Position numbers and translations under genes: made by a program. A stretch of DNA of 32,072 nt from Altericroceibacterium xinjiangense. Lineage in GTDB: Bacteria; Pseudomonadota; Alphaproteobacteria; Sphingomonadales; Sphingomonadaceae. A model generated the notes under the pieces. It saw nothing but the letters and a program-made list of their open reading frames with translations. It was not told where the DNA came from and did no database searches. The stretch is from assembly GCF_003958635.1 (NCBI RefSeq), contig NZ_RSEK01000017.1, positions 1 to 32,072 of the forward strand, given 5' to 3'. The first letter of the stretch is position 1; each line of letters begins with the position of its first letter. This document shows positions 1-7,943 of the stretch, piece after piece.

Positions 1-131
1 GTGTCGACCCGCACTTTTCGAACCGGCGCCTCCTCAGGATAGAAACGTTCGGACCCCATGTCGAAAGCGCCACCCTCAATCCGGCACATACCGGTAGTCT
101 CTGTCGCATGCCCCAACTGATCAAATTTCAT
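1..131 (-). CDS. Formylglycine-generating enzyme (FGE/SUMF1) family protein, N-terminal fragment
   Basis: This is a minus-strand reading frame with an ATG at 131-129, running off the left edge, so only the first 43 codons are present. After about 14 residues it contains the pattern G-G-A-F-D-M-G-S-E-R-F-Y-P-E-E-A-P followed by V-R-K-V-R-V-D. This is the usual opening of the FGE-sulfatase domain (GGxFxMGS..(Y)PEEAPxHxVxVdgF). True FGEs oxidise the active-site cysteine of sulfatases to formylglycine in the cytoplasm; the same fold also occurs in proteins such as EgtB. A weak purine-rich stretch (GTAGAG) precedes the start. The domain's active-site cysteines would lie outside the window, so true FGE activity cannot be judged. 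A sulfatase gene lies at the other end of the window, which fits a maturation role by inference. Confidence 0.72.
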   Translation of the reverse strand, partial: MKFDQLGHATETTGMCRIEGGAFDMGSERFYPEEAPVRKVRVD

Positions 132-196
132 TGCCGAACTCTACACTGGCGAACATGGGGCTCGGGTGAACATTCCGCGGGGCGACAGTAAGGCTT

Positions 197-430
197 GTGC
201 TGTCGAATTCGTCAACACGTTGCGTCCGAAGAGGGGCCGCACGCGGGATCGTCCGCCGGGCCGAAGGCGGCACGCGCACAGGCGACTTCCCGTCCGGCTG
301 GTACGTCGAACCCAACCTGCCAGACCGGCTGGACGACCTTGTGCCCGACACCCGGACCAAGGCCGAGGCACATGCGCGGGGCAAGGCCTTACTCCGCGTT
401 CGCGGCTCGGACGCTCAGAAGCCGCAAGCT
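197..430 (+). pseudogene. Possible remnant of a small gene (unrecognised)
   Basis: The 338 bases between the FGE-like start and the EAL stop hold no complete gene. In the plus frame that passes through 278-415 the codons have strong third-position G/C, and the protein reads naturally (GDFPSGWYVEPNLPDRLDDL, then a segment rich in TKAEAHARGKALL). This is the shape of small proteins with a W-x-V strand followed by a T-K-A-E-A helix, DUF2188-like in outline. There is no ATG upstream in this frame. The frame also has no stop before it enters the antisense of the EAL gene, where it continues to 742 as a shadow. I read it as a decayed or frame-damaged small gene; it may simply be chance coding-like sequence. 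Confidence 0.22.
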
Positions 431-469
431 CGGCCGAGAAGGAGGACCGAGCGCAGCAGCGCGTTCTCG

Positions 470-1288
470 TTACTGCAAAAGTTCCACCGCCACTTCGGGG
501 AGCTGGCCGACCGCCGGCTTCGCGAAGTAAAACCCCTGGCACAGATCGATGCCGAGATCCCGAACAGTCTCAACTTCTTCGCGGGTTTCCAGCCCTTCGG
601 CAAGGCACGTGATTCCAAGAGAGTTCGTCATTTGCACGATGGCATGAACAATCCGTCTGCGCGGTTCGGAACGATCAATTCCCTGGAGCAGGGATCTGTC
701 GAGCTTGATCAGATCGGGAAGCAGGTCCGCCAGCAGCGATAATCCGGCATATCCCGCCCCGAAATCGTCGACCGCCGTCATGAAACCGAATTGACGGTAC
801 GTTTCCACGATCCTGCGGACGTGGTCCACATCGCGCATCCGCTCGTCTTCCGTGAACTCGAACATGAGCTGGCGCGGATTGAAGCTTGTCCGCCTTGCAG
901 CCTTCAACGTCGCCTGAATGCATGCCGTCGGCTCATAAACGGCATCGGGCTTGAAGTTGATCGACAGCCGCGTCTTGCCGTCTGCCGGCATCCTGTCGCT
1001 CGCCAGCTCGATAGCGCGCACACGGCAAGCCTGATCGAACGCGTACATCAGTTCATCGCTTACCTGATCCAGGACAGAATAGGCTCCCTCTCCGTTCGGA
1101 CCTCGCACCAGCGCCTCGTAGCCCCACACATGGCTCGTCCTCAGATCCACGATCGGCTGAAAGGCCATCGTGAACGAGAATGGCAGGCCGATGCCTTCCC
1201 GGCACGCTCCACATTTCGTGTTGCCAGTATGGTGATCGTGCGCCGTTCCGTCGCGGCTTCTGGTTTCCAAGGCACTACTCCTGTCCAT
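470..1288 (-). CDS. EAL-domain cyclic-di-GMP phosphodiesterase
   Basis: The 272-residue protein is a single EAL domain that should hydrolyse c-di-GMP to pGpG in the cytoplasm. About 40 leading residues carry a CxxC pair (KCGACREG) and several His residues, then the domain opens with TMAFQPIVD. Catalytic signatures are present: E-A-L in YEALVRG, N in SINFKP, E in MFEFTEDE, DDFGAGY, K in LIKLDRS, E in LAEGLET and Q in CQGFYF. There is no transmembrane segment and no GGDEF partner. I chose the ATG at 1288 because the longer frame would begin with TTG at 1372 and adds a Cys/Arg-rich stretch that does not look like protein. The CxxC leader is seen in related sphingomonad EAL proteins and could bind metal or sense redox, which is an inference. 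The gene is divergent from the channel gene. Confidence 0.88.
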   Translation of the reverse strand: MDRSSALETRSRDGTAHDHHTGNTKCGACREGIGLPFSFTMAFQPIVDLRTSHVWGYEALVRGPNGEGAYSVLDQVSDELMYAFDQACRVRAIELASDRMPADGKTRLSINFKPDAVYEPTACIQATLKAARRTSFNPRQLMFEFTEDERMRDVDHVRRIVETYRQFGFMTAVDDFGAGYAGLSLLADLLPDLIKLDRSLLQGIDRSEPRRRIVHAIVQMTNSLGITCLAEGLETREEVETVRDLGIDLCQGFYFAKPAVGQLPEVAVELLQ

Positions 1289-1464
1289 CGAGCAACCGCG
1301 TCTCTTGCAATCATGTTCGACTGACCAATTATAGCACCGACGTGGCCGCTGCCGGATTGGCAGCGTTGACAAACGGTTCGCGGCACATCGGCCCGGCGGC
1401 GGAGGCTGGCTTACGCGGCGGCTACGCGGTTGTATGCTGGCGCCACTCGGTTAGGGTCGCTCCT

Positions 1465-2475
1465 ATGCGAAGCATTTTCCGGTTCACCAGCGGCGCCGTG
1501 CTGTCGGCGCTTTTCCTCACCGGCTCGCACGCCGCCGCACAGGAGGTGGTGGTTACGGAAATGGTACCGTACGCCATCCAGGATGAAAACGGCGTCTGGC
1601 GCGGGCCGGCGGTCGACTTGTTCCGCGCGGCGGCCGATGCGGCGCAGGTGCAGTACCGGTTGGTGCCGAACACAGGTTCGTCGACGCTGCCCGCGGCGGG
1701 CGCCGCCTTCCCGGCGTTTGCCGACTCTCAGGGGCTTGATGGCGGCGCGCGCAGCCTGCCCTTTCACGTTGATACCGTCGGCCTCATCGGCGGATCGAGC
1801 CAACCCAGCTTCATCCAGTCGCTGCTCAGCCTCTTCAATTTCGGATTTTTCAAGGTGCTCGCAATTGTCTGCGCCTTGCTACTGGTCGCCGGTACCGTCT
1901 TCTGGCTGGTGGAACGGCGAGGCAACGATGACCTGCCGTCAGGAAGCCAGCCGATAAAGGGATTGGGCGACGGCTTTTGGTGGGCCGGCGTGACCGCAAC
2001 CACCATCGGCTACGGCGACCTGGTACCCAGAACGCCTGCCGGACGAACGGTCGCCATGATCTGGATGCTATTCTCCATGGCGCTCACTTCCATACTGACT
2101 GCCTATCTGGTCTCCCTGACCGGTCAGCAGGGGGGCAGCGGCAGCCTCGAAGAAGCCATTTCCGGCAAGCGCGTCGGTTTCATCATGGGCGGCCCGGTGT
2201 CAGAGGCCGATCTGGATGCGGCGCAAACATCAATAGGCTTCCCCGGCTTGCCTGCCGCCCTCGCCGCGCTCGACGCAGAGAGAATCGATCTGGTCGCCTT
2301 TCCGTACCAGCCCGCCAAGAGCGCGGCGGAAAGCCGAAGCGTCCAGCGCACCAGCGGCTCCGTCGTGATGCCGCTGTTCCATGTCAGCGGTTCCGAACGC
2401 CTGCGCGCCGAGCTTGACCGCATTATCCTGTCGCCTGAGTGGCAGCAGCGAATGGATGACCAGTTCTCAGACTAG
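1465..2475 (+). CDS. GluR0-like potassium channel with split periplasmic ligand-binding domain
   Basis: The 336-residue protein has a signal peptide (about 1-23, ending SHAAAQ). Next comes a first solute-binding half (family 3 type; EMVPYAIQDENGVWRGPAVD) and a transmembrane helix (about 130-152, ending FWLVERRG). A pore helix with the potassium selectivity filter T-T-I-G-Y-G-D follows at residues 179-185. The second transmembrane helix is about 190-215, and the second ligand-binding half starts near LEEAISGKRVGFIMGG and runs to the C-terminus. This S1-M1-P-M2-S2 order is that of prokaryotic ionotropic glutamate receptors such as Synechocystis GluR0. It predicts a ligand-gated K+ channel in the inner membrane with the sensor in the periplasm. 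The ligand cannot be read from the sequence. The start is the ATG directly before the signal peptide. The stop overlaps that of the convergent nucleosidase gene. Confidence 0.85.
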   Translation: MRSIFRFTSGAVLSALFLTGSHAAAQEVVVTEMVPYAIQDENGVWRGPAVDLFRAAADAAQVQYRLVPNTGSSTLPAAGAAFPAFADSQGLDGGARSLPFHVDTVGLIGGSSQPSFIQSLLSLFNFGFFKVLAIVCALLLVAGTVFWLVERRGNDDLPSGSQPIKGLGDGFWWAGVTATTIGYGDLVPRTPAGRTVAMIWMLFSMALTSILTAYLVSLTGQQGGSGSLEEAISGKRVGFIMGGPVSEADLDAAQTSIGFPGLPAALAALDAERIDLVAFPYQPAKSAAESRSVQRTSGSVVMPLFHVSGSERLRAELDRIILSPEWQQRMDDQFSD

Positions 2476-3161
2476 CGCGGTATGTTGCCGCCCTTCGGAT
2501 TAAACGGCTGGGTCCCTTTGCCCGGCAAGGCTTCGTACAACTGGTCCACCGCCTCCGCCAGCCGCTCATCCAGAAGCGCTAGCAGTTCTGTCCATCCGGA
2601 TAGCCCGTCAAGCTCGCCGGGGCCATCGGACACGCCGCGCAGGCCGATCAGGGGCACATCGAACCACTGGCACGCGCGCAGCACTGCGAAGGTCTCCATG
2701 TCGACCAGATCGGCTTCGATTTCCGCGTAGCGATCGCCTGCGACGATATCGCTGCCCGTAGACAGCGATGCGCGGGGCACGCCGGTCAAGGGCGTGGGCA
2801 ATTCCATCACGGCGGGATGGTCGGTGAACGGGGTTACGCCTTTGGAAAATCCCAGCCGTGACGCATCCATGTCCCGCCAGGATACGCTTTCGACCTGGTA
2901 CACGCGTCCGAGCGTGCAGCGCCGCGAACCTGCGGAACCGAGCGACACGACCAGATCGGGCAACTCGCCCGCGGTTTGCAATCGCTGCAGACACACGCTC
3001 GTGCCGATTGCAGCCTCGATGGGTCCGACGCCCGTGATCAGCGGGGTCAGGCGCGTGCGCAGATGTTGGCCGTACTCATGGTCGGTCGCCATGACGAACA
3101 GGACGCGTTGGCCTGCCACTGACGATAGCTTCACGTCTTGCTCCTGAGTCTGCCTGTTCAT
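2472..3161 (-). CDS. 5'-methylthioadenosine/S-adenosylhomocysteine nucleosidase-like protein
   Basis: The 229-residue cytoplasmic protein belongs to the PNP/UDP phosphorylase superfamily. It has the family landmarks in order: LFVMATDHEYG near the N-terminus, TGVGPIEAA (ribose/base pocket), DLVVSLGSAGS, then V-D-M-E-T-F-A-V, where the Met-Glu contacts the ribose, and LRGVSDG, whose Asp is the usual catalytic acid. The expected reaction is cleavage of MTA, SAH or a related nucleoside to adenine and a thio-sugar. Start at the ATG 3161-3159; GTG at codon 11 (before KLSSVAG) is an alternative. The reading frame stays open far upstream, antisense to the radical SAM gene, but that part is a shadow. 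The gene is divergent from the rSAM-UdgX operon. It is close to the usual length of about 230 residues. Confidence 0.85.
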   Translation of the reverse strand: MNRQTQEQDVKLSSVAGQRVLFVMATDHEYGQHLRTRLTPLITGVGPIEAAIGTSVCLQRLQTAGELPDLVVSLGSAGSRRCTLGRVYQVESVSWRDMDASRLGFSKGVTPFTDHPAVMELPTPLTGVPRASLSTGSDIVAGDRYAEIEADLVDMETFAVLRACQWFDVPLIGLRGVSDGPGELDGLSGWTELLALLDERLAEAVDQLYEALPGKGTQPFNPKGGNIPR

Positions 3162-3301
3162 GGTGTGAACTTTCCCGCCGGCTGCAGCAGCCTTTCGCAG
3201 AGGAAACGCCCTGCAAGCAATCCCTGGCAGATCAAGGTGCCGCAGGGCGAAGACTGCCCGGCGCTCCGCATTTGACTCCGGCTGCGGGCAGGAGCATACC
3301 G

Positions 3302-3316
3302 GAACGTAACAGGAAC
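3302..3316. promoter_or_regulatory. Candidate LexA (SOS) box, GAAC-N7-GAAC
   Basis: GAAC at 3302-3305 and GAAC at 3313-3316 are separated by exactly seven bases (GTAACAG). Read on the other strand this is GTTC-N7-GTTC, the known LexA binding site in Alphaproteobacteria. It ends 10 bases before the ATG of the radical SAM gene and includes its ribosome binding site (AGGA), so bound LexA would block the rSAM-UdgX operon. One such 8-base match is expected by chance in a window this size, so the placement is the main support. Confidence 0.6.
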
Positions 3317-3326
3317 ATTGACACTC

Positions 3327-4571
3327 ATGACCCAGCTTGGCCTTCAGCAAAAACTCGGGATCTTGGCCGATGCCGCCAAGTATGACGCGTCTTGCGCGTC
3401 CTCCGGGACGACGAAGCGCGACAGCCGCGGCGGCACCGGCGTAGGATCCAGCGAAGGCATGGGTATCTGCCACGCCTACGCCCCGGACGGGCGCTGCATT
3501 TCCTTGCTCAAGATCCTGCTGACCAACAGCTGCATCTTCGACTGTGCGTACTGCATCAACCGCAGCAGCTCGAACGTGCGCCGCGCGCGCTTCACTGCTG
3601 AGGAAGTGGTTCGCCTGACGCTTGCGTTCTACAAGCGCAACTATATCGAAGGCCTGTTCCTTTCCTCCGGCATCATCCGCTCGTCGAACTACACGATGGA
3701 GCAGATCGTCGAGGTGGCGCGCAGCCTGCGAGAGGATCACGATTTTCGCGGGTACATTCACCTGAAGACGATTCCGGATGCGGACGCCGAGCTTGTCCGG
3801 CAGGCAGGCTTGTACGCCGATCGGGTGTCGATCAACGTCGAGCTGCCGACCACGGATGGGCTGACGAAGCTCGCACCCGAAAAGGACGCGCACCGGATCG
3901 AAACCGCCATGAGCGATATGCGCGCCTCGATCGACGATGCCGGTGATGCCTCCAGACGATACACGTCGGCACCGCGCTTTGCCCCGGCCGGCCAGTCCAC
4001 CCAGATGATCGTCGGCGCCGACAGCGCGAACGACCGGGACATTCTTCACAAGGCGAGCGGCCTCTATGAGCGTTACGCCTTGCGCCGGGTCTATTATTCG
4101 GCCTTTTCACCGATCCCGGACGCGAGCGCGGTGCTGCCGCTCAAGCGTCCGCCGCTGATGCGGGAACATCGCTTGTACCAGTCAGACTGGCTGATCCGCT
4201 TCTACGGCTTTGCGCCGGCCGAAGTGCAAAGCACAACCGACGCACACGGCATGCTCGCGCTCGACATCGACCCGAAGCTCGCCTGGGCGCTCAAGTTCCG
4301 GGACCAATTCCCGGTGAACGTGAACACTGCCTCGAAGGAGATGCTGCTGCGCGTGCCGGGTCTCGGCGCCAAAAGCGTTGAGCGGATCCTGTCCTCCCGC
4401 CGATGGCGGCAGCTCAGGCTTGAGGATATCGCGCGGCTGACCGTGTCGGTCGCGAAAGTGCGGCCGTTCATCGTGGCGACGGATTGGCGCCCCACATCCC
4501 TGATCGACCGCACGGACCTGCGCAGCTTCCTCGCCCCCAAGCAGGAACAGCTGGAATTGTTCGCGCCTTGA
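3327..4571 (+). CDS. Putative DNA modification/repair radical SAM protein (UdgX-linked)
   Basis: The 414-residue protein matches the radical SAM family always found beside UdgX-type genes (TIGR03916 type). The N-terminus reads KLGILADAAKYDASCASSG, then GICHAYAPDGRCISLLKILL. The [4Fe-4S] cluster motif C-x3-C-x2-C is at C69, C73 and C76 (CIFDCAYC). IEGLFLSSGIIRS follows and the barrel continues to about residue 300. The C-terminus has a helix-hairpin-helix (NVNTASKEMLLRVPGLGAKS), a fold that usually binds DNA, and ends in QEQLELFAP. The reaction is unknown for the family; a role in DNA repair is inferred from the partner and the HhH. I prefer the ATG at 3327, with AGGA 12 bases upstream, over the TTG at 3318. 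The stop TGA overlaps the TTG start of the next gene. Confidence 0.9.
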   Translation: MTQLGLQQKLGILADAAKYDASCASSGTTKRDSRGGTGVGSSEGMGICHAYAPDGRCISLLKILLTNSCIFDCAYCINRSSSNVRRARFTAEEVVRLTLAFYKRNYIEGLFLSSGIIRSSNYTMEQIVEVARSLREDHDFRGYIHLKTIPDADAELVRQAGLYADRVSINVELPTTDGLTKLAPEKDAHRIETAMSDMRASIDDAGDASRRYTSAPRFAPAGQSTQMIVGADSANDRDILHKASGLYERYALRRVYYSAFSPIPDASAVLPLKRPPLMREHRLYQSDWLIRFYGFAPAEVQSTTDAHGMLALDIDPKLAWALKFRDQFPVNVNTASKEMLLRVPGLGAKSVERILSSRRWRQLRLEDIARLTVSVAKVRPFIVATDWRPTSLIDRTDLRSFLAPKQEQLELFAP

Positions 4572-5998
4572 GCCGCCTTGCTGTCTCGACAACCGACGCA
4601 CTTCGCGTCACCCTCGCCGCGCCGGATGATTTCGACGGGTGGCGGGACGCTGCCCGCAATCTGGCCGCGTCGGGCGTTCCTGCCGATGCGGTTGCCTGGC
4701 ACATCGGAACGGAGGAGCCGGAGCTGTTCGGATCCGATGCGCCGAAACGCGCAGCGGCGCAATTTCCCGTACCGCGCAACTTCGTGGATCTTGCGGCAGA
4801 CGTGGTCTGCCATTCCGACCCGGAACGCTTCGCGTTGCTGTACGCGCTGCTGCTGCGACTCCGGGACAACCGCCATGCGCTGGAGGATGAGGCGGACCCG
4901 CTGGTGCGGCGGCTTCAGAAGCTACAGAAAGCGGTGCGCCGCGATCTTCACAAGATGCACGCGTTCGTGCGCTTTCGGGAAATCGATGGCCGCTTCGTCG
5001 CCTTCTTCGAGCCTGAGCATCACATCGTTCGCCGCAGCGCGAGCTTCTTTGTCGGCCGCTTCACCAACATGCGCTGGTCGATCCTTGCTCCGGACGTGTC
5101 GATCCATTGGGATGGCGAAATTTTGACCGAGGGCCCCGGCGCAACGCGGGCCGAAGCGCCGTCGGGCGATCCGTTCGAGGAGACGTGGAGGACATACTAC
5201 GCCTCGATCTTCAATCCGGCGCGCCTGAAAGTCGGCGCGATGCTGAAGGAAATGCCGAAGAAGTACTGGCGCAACATGCCGGAAACCGCCTTGGTGCAGC
5301 CGCTTATCGCGTCCGCACGGCAGCGGGAACTGGACATGATTGCCGGCTCTGCTGTGAGCCAAGAGCCGCCTCGTGCTGTCGAGCGGCCCGGCAATGCGCA
5401 AGCGGCGTGGGACGCACTGCGGGAACAGGCGCGGACCTGCACGCGCTGCGACCTGTGCGGGCCGGCGACGCAGACCGTGTTCGGAGAAGGCCCGCTCACT
5501 GCGCCGATCATGTTCATTGGCGAACAGCCAGGCGATCAGGAAGACCTTGCGGGCCGTCCATTCGTCGGACCCGCCGGCCAGCTGTTCAACGCAGTTCTGG
5601 AGGAGACGGGGATCGACCGCTCAACCACTTACGTCACGAATGCCGTAAAGCACTTCAAGTTCGTGCCGCGTGGCAAGCGCCGCATCCACAGCAAGCCGGA
5701 CACAGGGGAAATCGATGCGTGCCGCTGGTGGGTCGAGCAGGAGCGGGCGCTGGTCCTGCCGCAGATCACCGTCGCCCTTGGCGCGACGGCGGCACGATCG
5801 TTGACGGGCAAGAGCATCACCATTGGCCGCGCGCGCGGGGCGCCGCTGACGCTGGCGGACGGCAGCGAATGCTGGGTGACGGTCCACCCCAGCTTCATCC
5901 TGCGCATTCCCGAGGAGGACCGCCGGGAAGAGGAACGTGCGCTGTTCGTCCAGGATCTCAAACGAGTCCGCATGCGCGCCGAGGAACTGGCGGAGTGA
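4568..5998 (+). CDS. udgX: UdgX-family uracil-DNA cross-linking glycosylase fused to an N-terminal DUF4130 domain
   Basis: The 476-residue protein has two parts. Residues 1 to about 270 are the rSAM-linked DUF4130 domain (VTLAAPDDFDGWRDAARNLA, later HDL/FVRFREIDGRFVAFFEPEH). From about 275 it is a uracil-DNA glycosylase fold of the Fe-S type (CTRCDLCGPATQTVFGEG). Motif A is GEQPGDQED at 318-326, motif B is HPSFILR from H440, and there is a later cysteine in DACRWW. The UdgX hallmark loop K-R-R-I-H lies at 370-374; its histidine (H374) forms the covalent bond to uracil in characterised UdgX. The start is inferred to be TTG at 4568: it lies in frame, shares TTGA with the rSAM stop, and has GGAA upstream. 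Longer frames starting near 4484 read out-of-frame rSAM sequence. The overlap implies translational coupling. Confidence 0.9.
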   Translation: MSRLAVSTTDALRVTLAAPDDFDGWRDAARNLAASGVPADAVAWHIGTEEPELFGSDAPKRAAAQFPVPRNFVDLAADVVCHSDPERFALLYALLLRLRDNRHALEDEADPLVRRLQKLQKAVRRDLHKMHAFVRFREIDGRFVAFFEPEHHIVRRSASFFVGRFTNMRWSILAPDVSIHWDGEILTEGPGATRAEAPSGDPFEETWRTYYASIFNPARLKVGAMLKEMPKKYWRNMPETALVQPLIASARQRELDMIAGSAVSQEPPRAVERPGNAQAAWDALREQARTCTRCDLCGPATQTVFGEGPLTAPIMFIGEQPGDQEDLAGRPFVGPAGQLFNAVLEETGIDRSTTYVTNAVKHFKFVPRGKRRIHSKPDTGEIDACRWWVEQERALVLPQITVALGATAARSLTGKSITIGRARGAPLTLADGSECWVTVHPSFILRIPEEDRREEERALFVQDLKRVRMRAEELAE

Positions 5999-6037
5999 AC
6001 GCTTCGAGGGCGTATCGGCGATGAGACGGCAGGCGGG

Positions 6038-6700
6038 CTAGAGCTGATTTGCCGCACGATCTTCCAAGCTCACGAAGTAAATCGGGGGATCACCGGGTGA
6101 CCACGGCGCAGTCCGCATCATGACCGTGTGGAAAAGGTCTGATGTGAGGTGCCCTTGCAGCCATGAGTGAAGATGCGGCAGCGGCAAGGCGTCGAACCAG
6201 TCGCGGTCGACTGCGGCAAATTGCCGGACGAACGGCATGATCGCAGCATCGGCCAGCCCTCGCGCCGATCCGCAAAGCTGCCCGCCTGCTTCCAGCCGCG
6301 CATCGATCTTGCGCAGGAACTCCAACCCGCTCTCCCGATGCACCATCGGGTTGGAAGCGTGACGGTCCGGATACTTATATCGGTCCAGATCGTGCTTGAA
6401 CGCGCCGTCGTTCAGCGCGATCAGATCGGCGTCCTTGCGCGCCAGCCATCCTTCCGGGTCTTCGTTGCCCAAGGCCCAGCGCATGATGTCGAGGCTCTCG
6501 TCGATGACTCGGCCGTCCGGCAGGACAAGCACCGGCACGGTCCCCTTCGGCGATGCTGCAAGCAGCGCGGACGGCTTTGCCCGAAGCTTGACCTCCCGCA
6601 GTTCGCAGCGCGTCCCGCTGATCGCCAGCGCCAGCCTTGCCCGCATCGCGTAGGGACAGCGGCGAAAACTGAAGAGGATGGGAACGACCGGCTCCGTCAT
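6038..6700 (-). CDS. Glutathione S-transferase family protein
   Basis: The 220-residue cytoplasmic protein has an N-terminal thioredoxin-fold GST domain, [17 protein letters not shown] with a likely catalytic cysteine C15 in a C-P-Y-A context. It also has the conserved cis-Pro region [18 protein letters not shown] (Ser in the glutathione-binding E-S pair). The all-helical C-terminal domain contains the usual [14 protein letters not shown] helix. The active cysteine places it nearer glutaredoxin-like/omega GSTs than tyrosine or serine types. It is the last gene of the rsgA-58aa-trhO-GST set; its ATG overlaps the trhO stop as ATGA (6697-6700), so translation is probably coupled. The substrate is unknown. 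The frame continues upstream through trhO in another register, which is a shadow. Confidence 0.85.
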   Translation of the reverse strand: MTEPVVPILFSFRRCPYAMRARLALAISGTRCELREVKLRAKPSALLAASPKGTVPVLVLPDGRVIDESLDIMRWALGNEDPEGWLARKDADLIALNDGAFKHDLDRYKYPDRHASNPMVHRESGLEFLRKIDARLEAGGQLCGSARGLADAAIMPFVRQFAAVDRDWFDALPLPHLHSWLQGHLTSDLFHTVMMRTAPWSPGDPPIYFVSLEDRAANQL

Positions 6701-7653
6701 TGGCTGGGCCACTCGCGGGCGCCGCCGCCGCCCTCCTCGCGATGACGTTCGCGGCAGGAGGCGCGCTGCGCCTCCGTCCGGTCGGAATGGCACGCGGGGC
6801 AGCTGACACCGGCTTCGTAGAGCGACGAGGTGAGATCCTGTGCACTCAGCGGCCGCCCGCAAGCCTTGCAAAGCTTGTGAGTGCCGGGCGCCAGACCGTG
6901 GCCGATCGCCACTCGCTGGTCGAACACGAAGCACTCCCCTCGCCACAGGCTTTCTTCCTCCGGCACTTTCTCCAGGTAATTGAGAATGCCGCCTTTCAGG
7001 TGGTACACGTCCTCCACCCCTTCCTGCTTGAGGAAGGCGGTCGACTTCTCGCAGCGAATGCCGCCAGTGCAGAACATTGCGACCCTGGGCTGCTTGCCCG
7101 TCCCAAGCAGCTCTTCCCGCACATCCCGAAACCATCCGGGGAAATCGCGAAAGCTGCGGGTTTCCGGATCGATTGCGCCTTCGAATGTGCCGATTGACAC
7201 TTCGTAGGCGTTCCGTGTGTCGATCACGATGGTGCCGGGATCGCGGATCAGCGCGTTCCAGTCCTGCGGCTCAACGTAGGTTCCGGCACTCTCACGGGGA
7301 TCGATCTCAGGCTCTCCCATCGTGACGATCTCGCGCTTCACGCGCACCTTCATCCGGTCGAACGGCATCGCGGACGCACTCGACATCTTGACGTCGAGAT
7401 CCGCGCAGTCGGGCAGCGCGCGGATGTAAGCCAGCACCTCGGCAATCCCGTCGGGGCAGCCGGCAATCGTGCCGTTGATGCCCTCCGGCGCGAGCAGCAG
7501 CGTGCCCCGGATACCGTGGTCGCGGCACACGCTCTCAAGCGGAGCGCGCAGGCTTGCGCAGTCCGCGAAGCGAGTAAAGCGGTACAAGGCGGCCACGCTG
7601 ATGGGTTGAGGCGATCGGGGGAAAGAACCGTTCATGCGGGGCGCTGTAGCCAT
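6697..7653 (-). CDS. trhO: tRNA uridine(34) hydroxylase TrhO (rhodanese family, YceA type)
   Basis: The 318-residue protein has an acylphosphatase-like N-terminal domain ([20 protein letters not shown]) and a central rhodanese domain. The active-site loop is [12 protein letters not shown], with C195 and C201. TrhO uses O2 to make 5-hydroxyuridine at the wobble base of certain tRNAs. The C-terminus holds two Cys pairs (CKACGRPL and CPACHS) that resemble a metal site, then a tail rich in Glu, Arg and Gly. The start is ATG at 7653; ATG at 7635 (MNGSF) and GTG at 7674 are possible and no ribosome binding site decides between them. The stop overlaps the GST start. It lies 110 bases downstream of the 58-residue ORF in the same orientation. 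Confidence 0.9.
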   Translation of the reverse strand: MATAPRMNGSFPRSPQPISVAALYRFTRFADCASLRAPLESVCRDHGIRGTLLLAPEGINGTIAGCPDGIAEVLAYIRALPDCADLDVKMSSASAMPFDRMKVRVKREIVTMGEPEIDPRESAGTYVEPQDWNALIRDPGTIVIDTRNAYEVSIGTFEGAIDPETRSFRDFPGWFRDVREELLGTGKQPRVAMFCTGGIRCEKSTAFLKQEGVEDVYHLKGGILNYLEKVPEEESLWRGECFVFDQRVAIGHGLAPGTHKLCKACGRPLSAQDLTSSLYEAGVSCPACHSDRTEAQRASCRERHREEGGGGAREWPSQ

Positions 7654-7763
7654 CAAGCGGGCTTTCGTCAGCACCTGTGCGACCGCGGGCCCGCCATGCT
7701 CGACGCCCGTGCGCGGCTGACTGGCGGGCCGCGCCTTGCGAATATCGCCGTCCAGTGCTTCGA

Positions 7764-7940
7764 TCAGGCTCCGGCTTCTCCTTGCCCGCTTGTCTTCCGG
7801 GCCTTGTGCTTGGCCAGCAGGTCATCCAGCTCTTCGATCCGGAGCCGTTCCGGCGTGCCCTTGGGAAGCCCTTTCAGGCGGCAGACCGCCCACAGCTGCT
7901 TTCGCTCGGCCTCCAGCGCCTTGAGATACAAATCAGCCAT
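7764..7940 (-). CDS. Small conserved-looking protein, 58 residues, between rsgA and trhO
   Basis: The ATG at 7940 lies 3 bases past the rsgA stop and has an AGGA ribosome binding site 8 bases upstream inside the rsgA 3' end. The protein begins [17 protein letters not shown], continues through an [17 protein letters not shown] segment and a helix ([14 protein letters not shown]), and ends EAGA. It is charged, helical and without signal peptide or Cys pair. Codon third positions are G/C-rich, as in its neighbours. No family is recognised. The tight spacing and good ribosome binding site argue for a real gene translated with rsgA. It could be a small RNA- or ribosome-associated protein, but nothing in the sequence proves that. 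Confidence 0.6.
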   Translation of the reverse strand: MADLYLKALEAERKQLWAVCRLKGLPKGTPERLRIEELDDLLAKHKARKTSGQGEAGA

Positions 7941-7943
7941 GTT

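Noticed and set aside
3162-4049. Upstream extension of the nucleosidase frame to 525 residues
   Set aside because: The added part is antisense to the radical SAM gene and has no nucleosidase sequence; the family N-terminus begins near the ATG at 3161.
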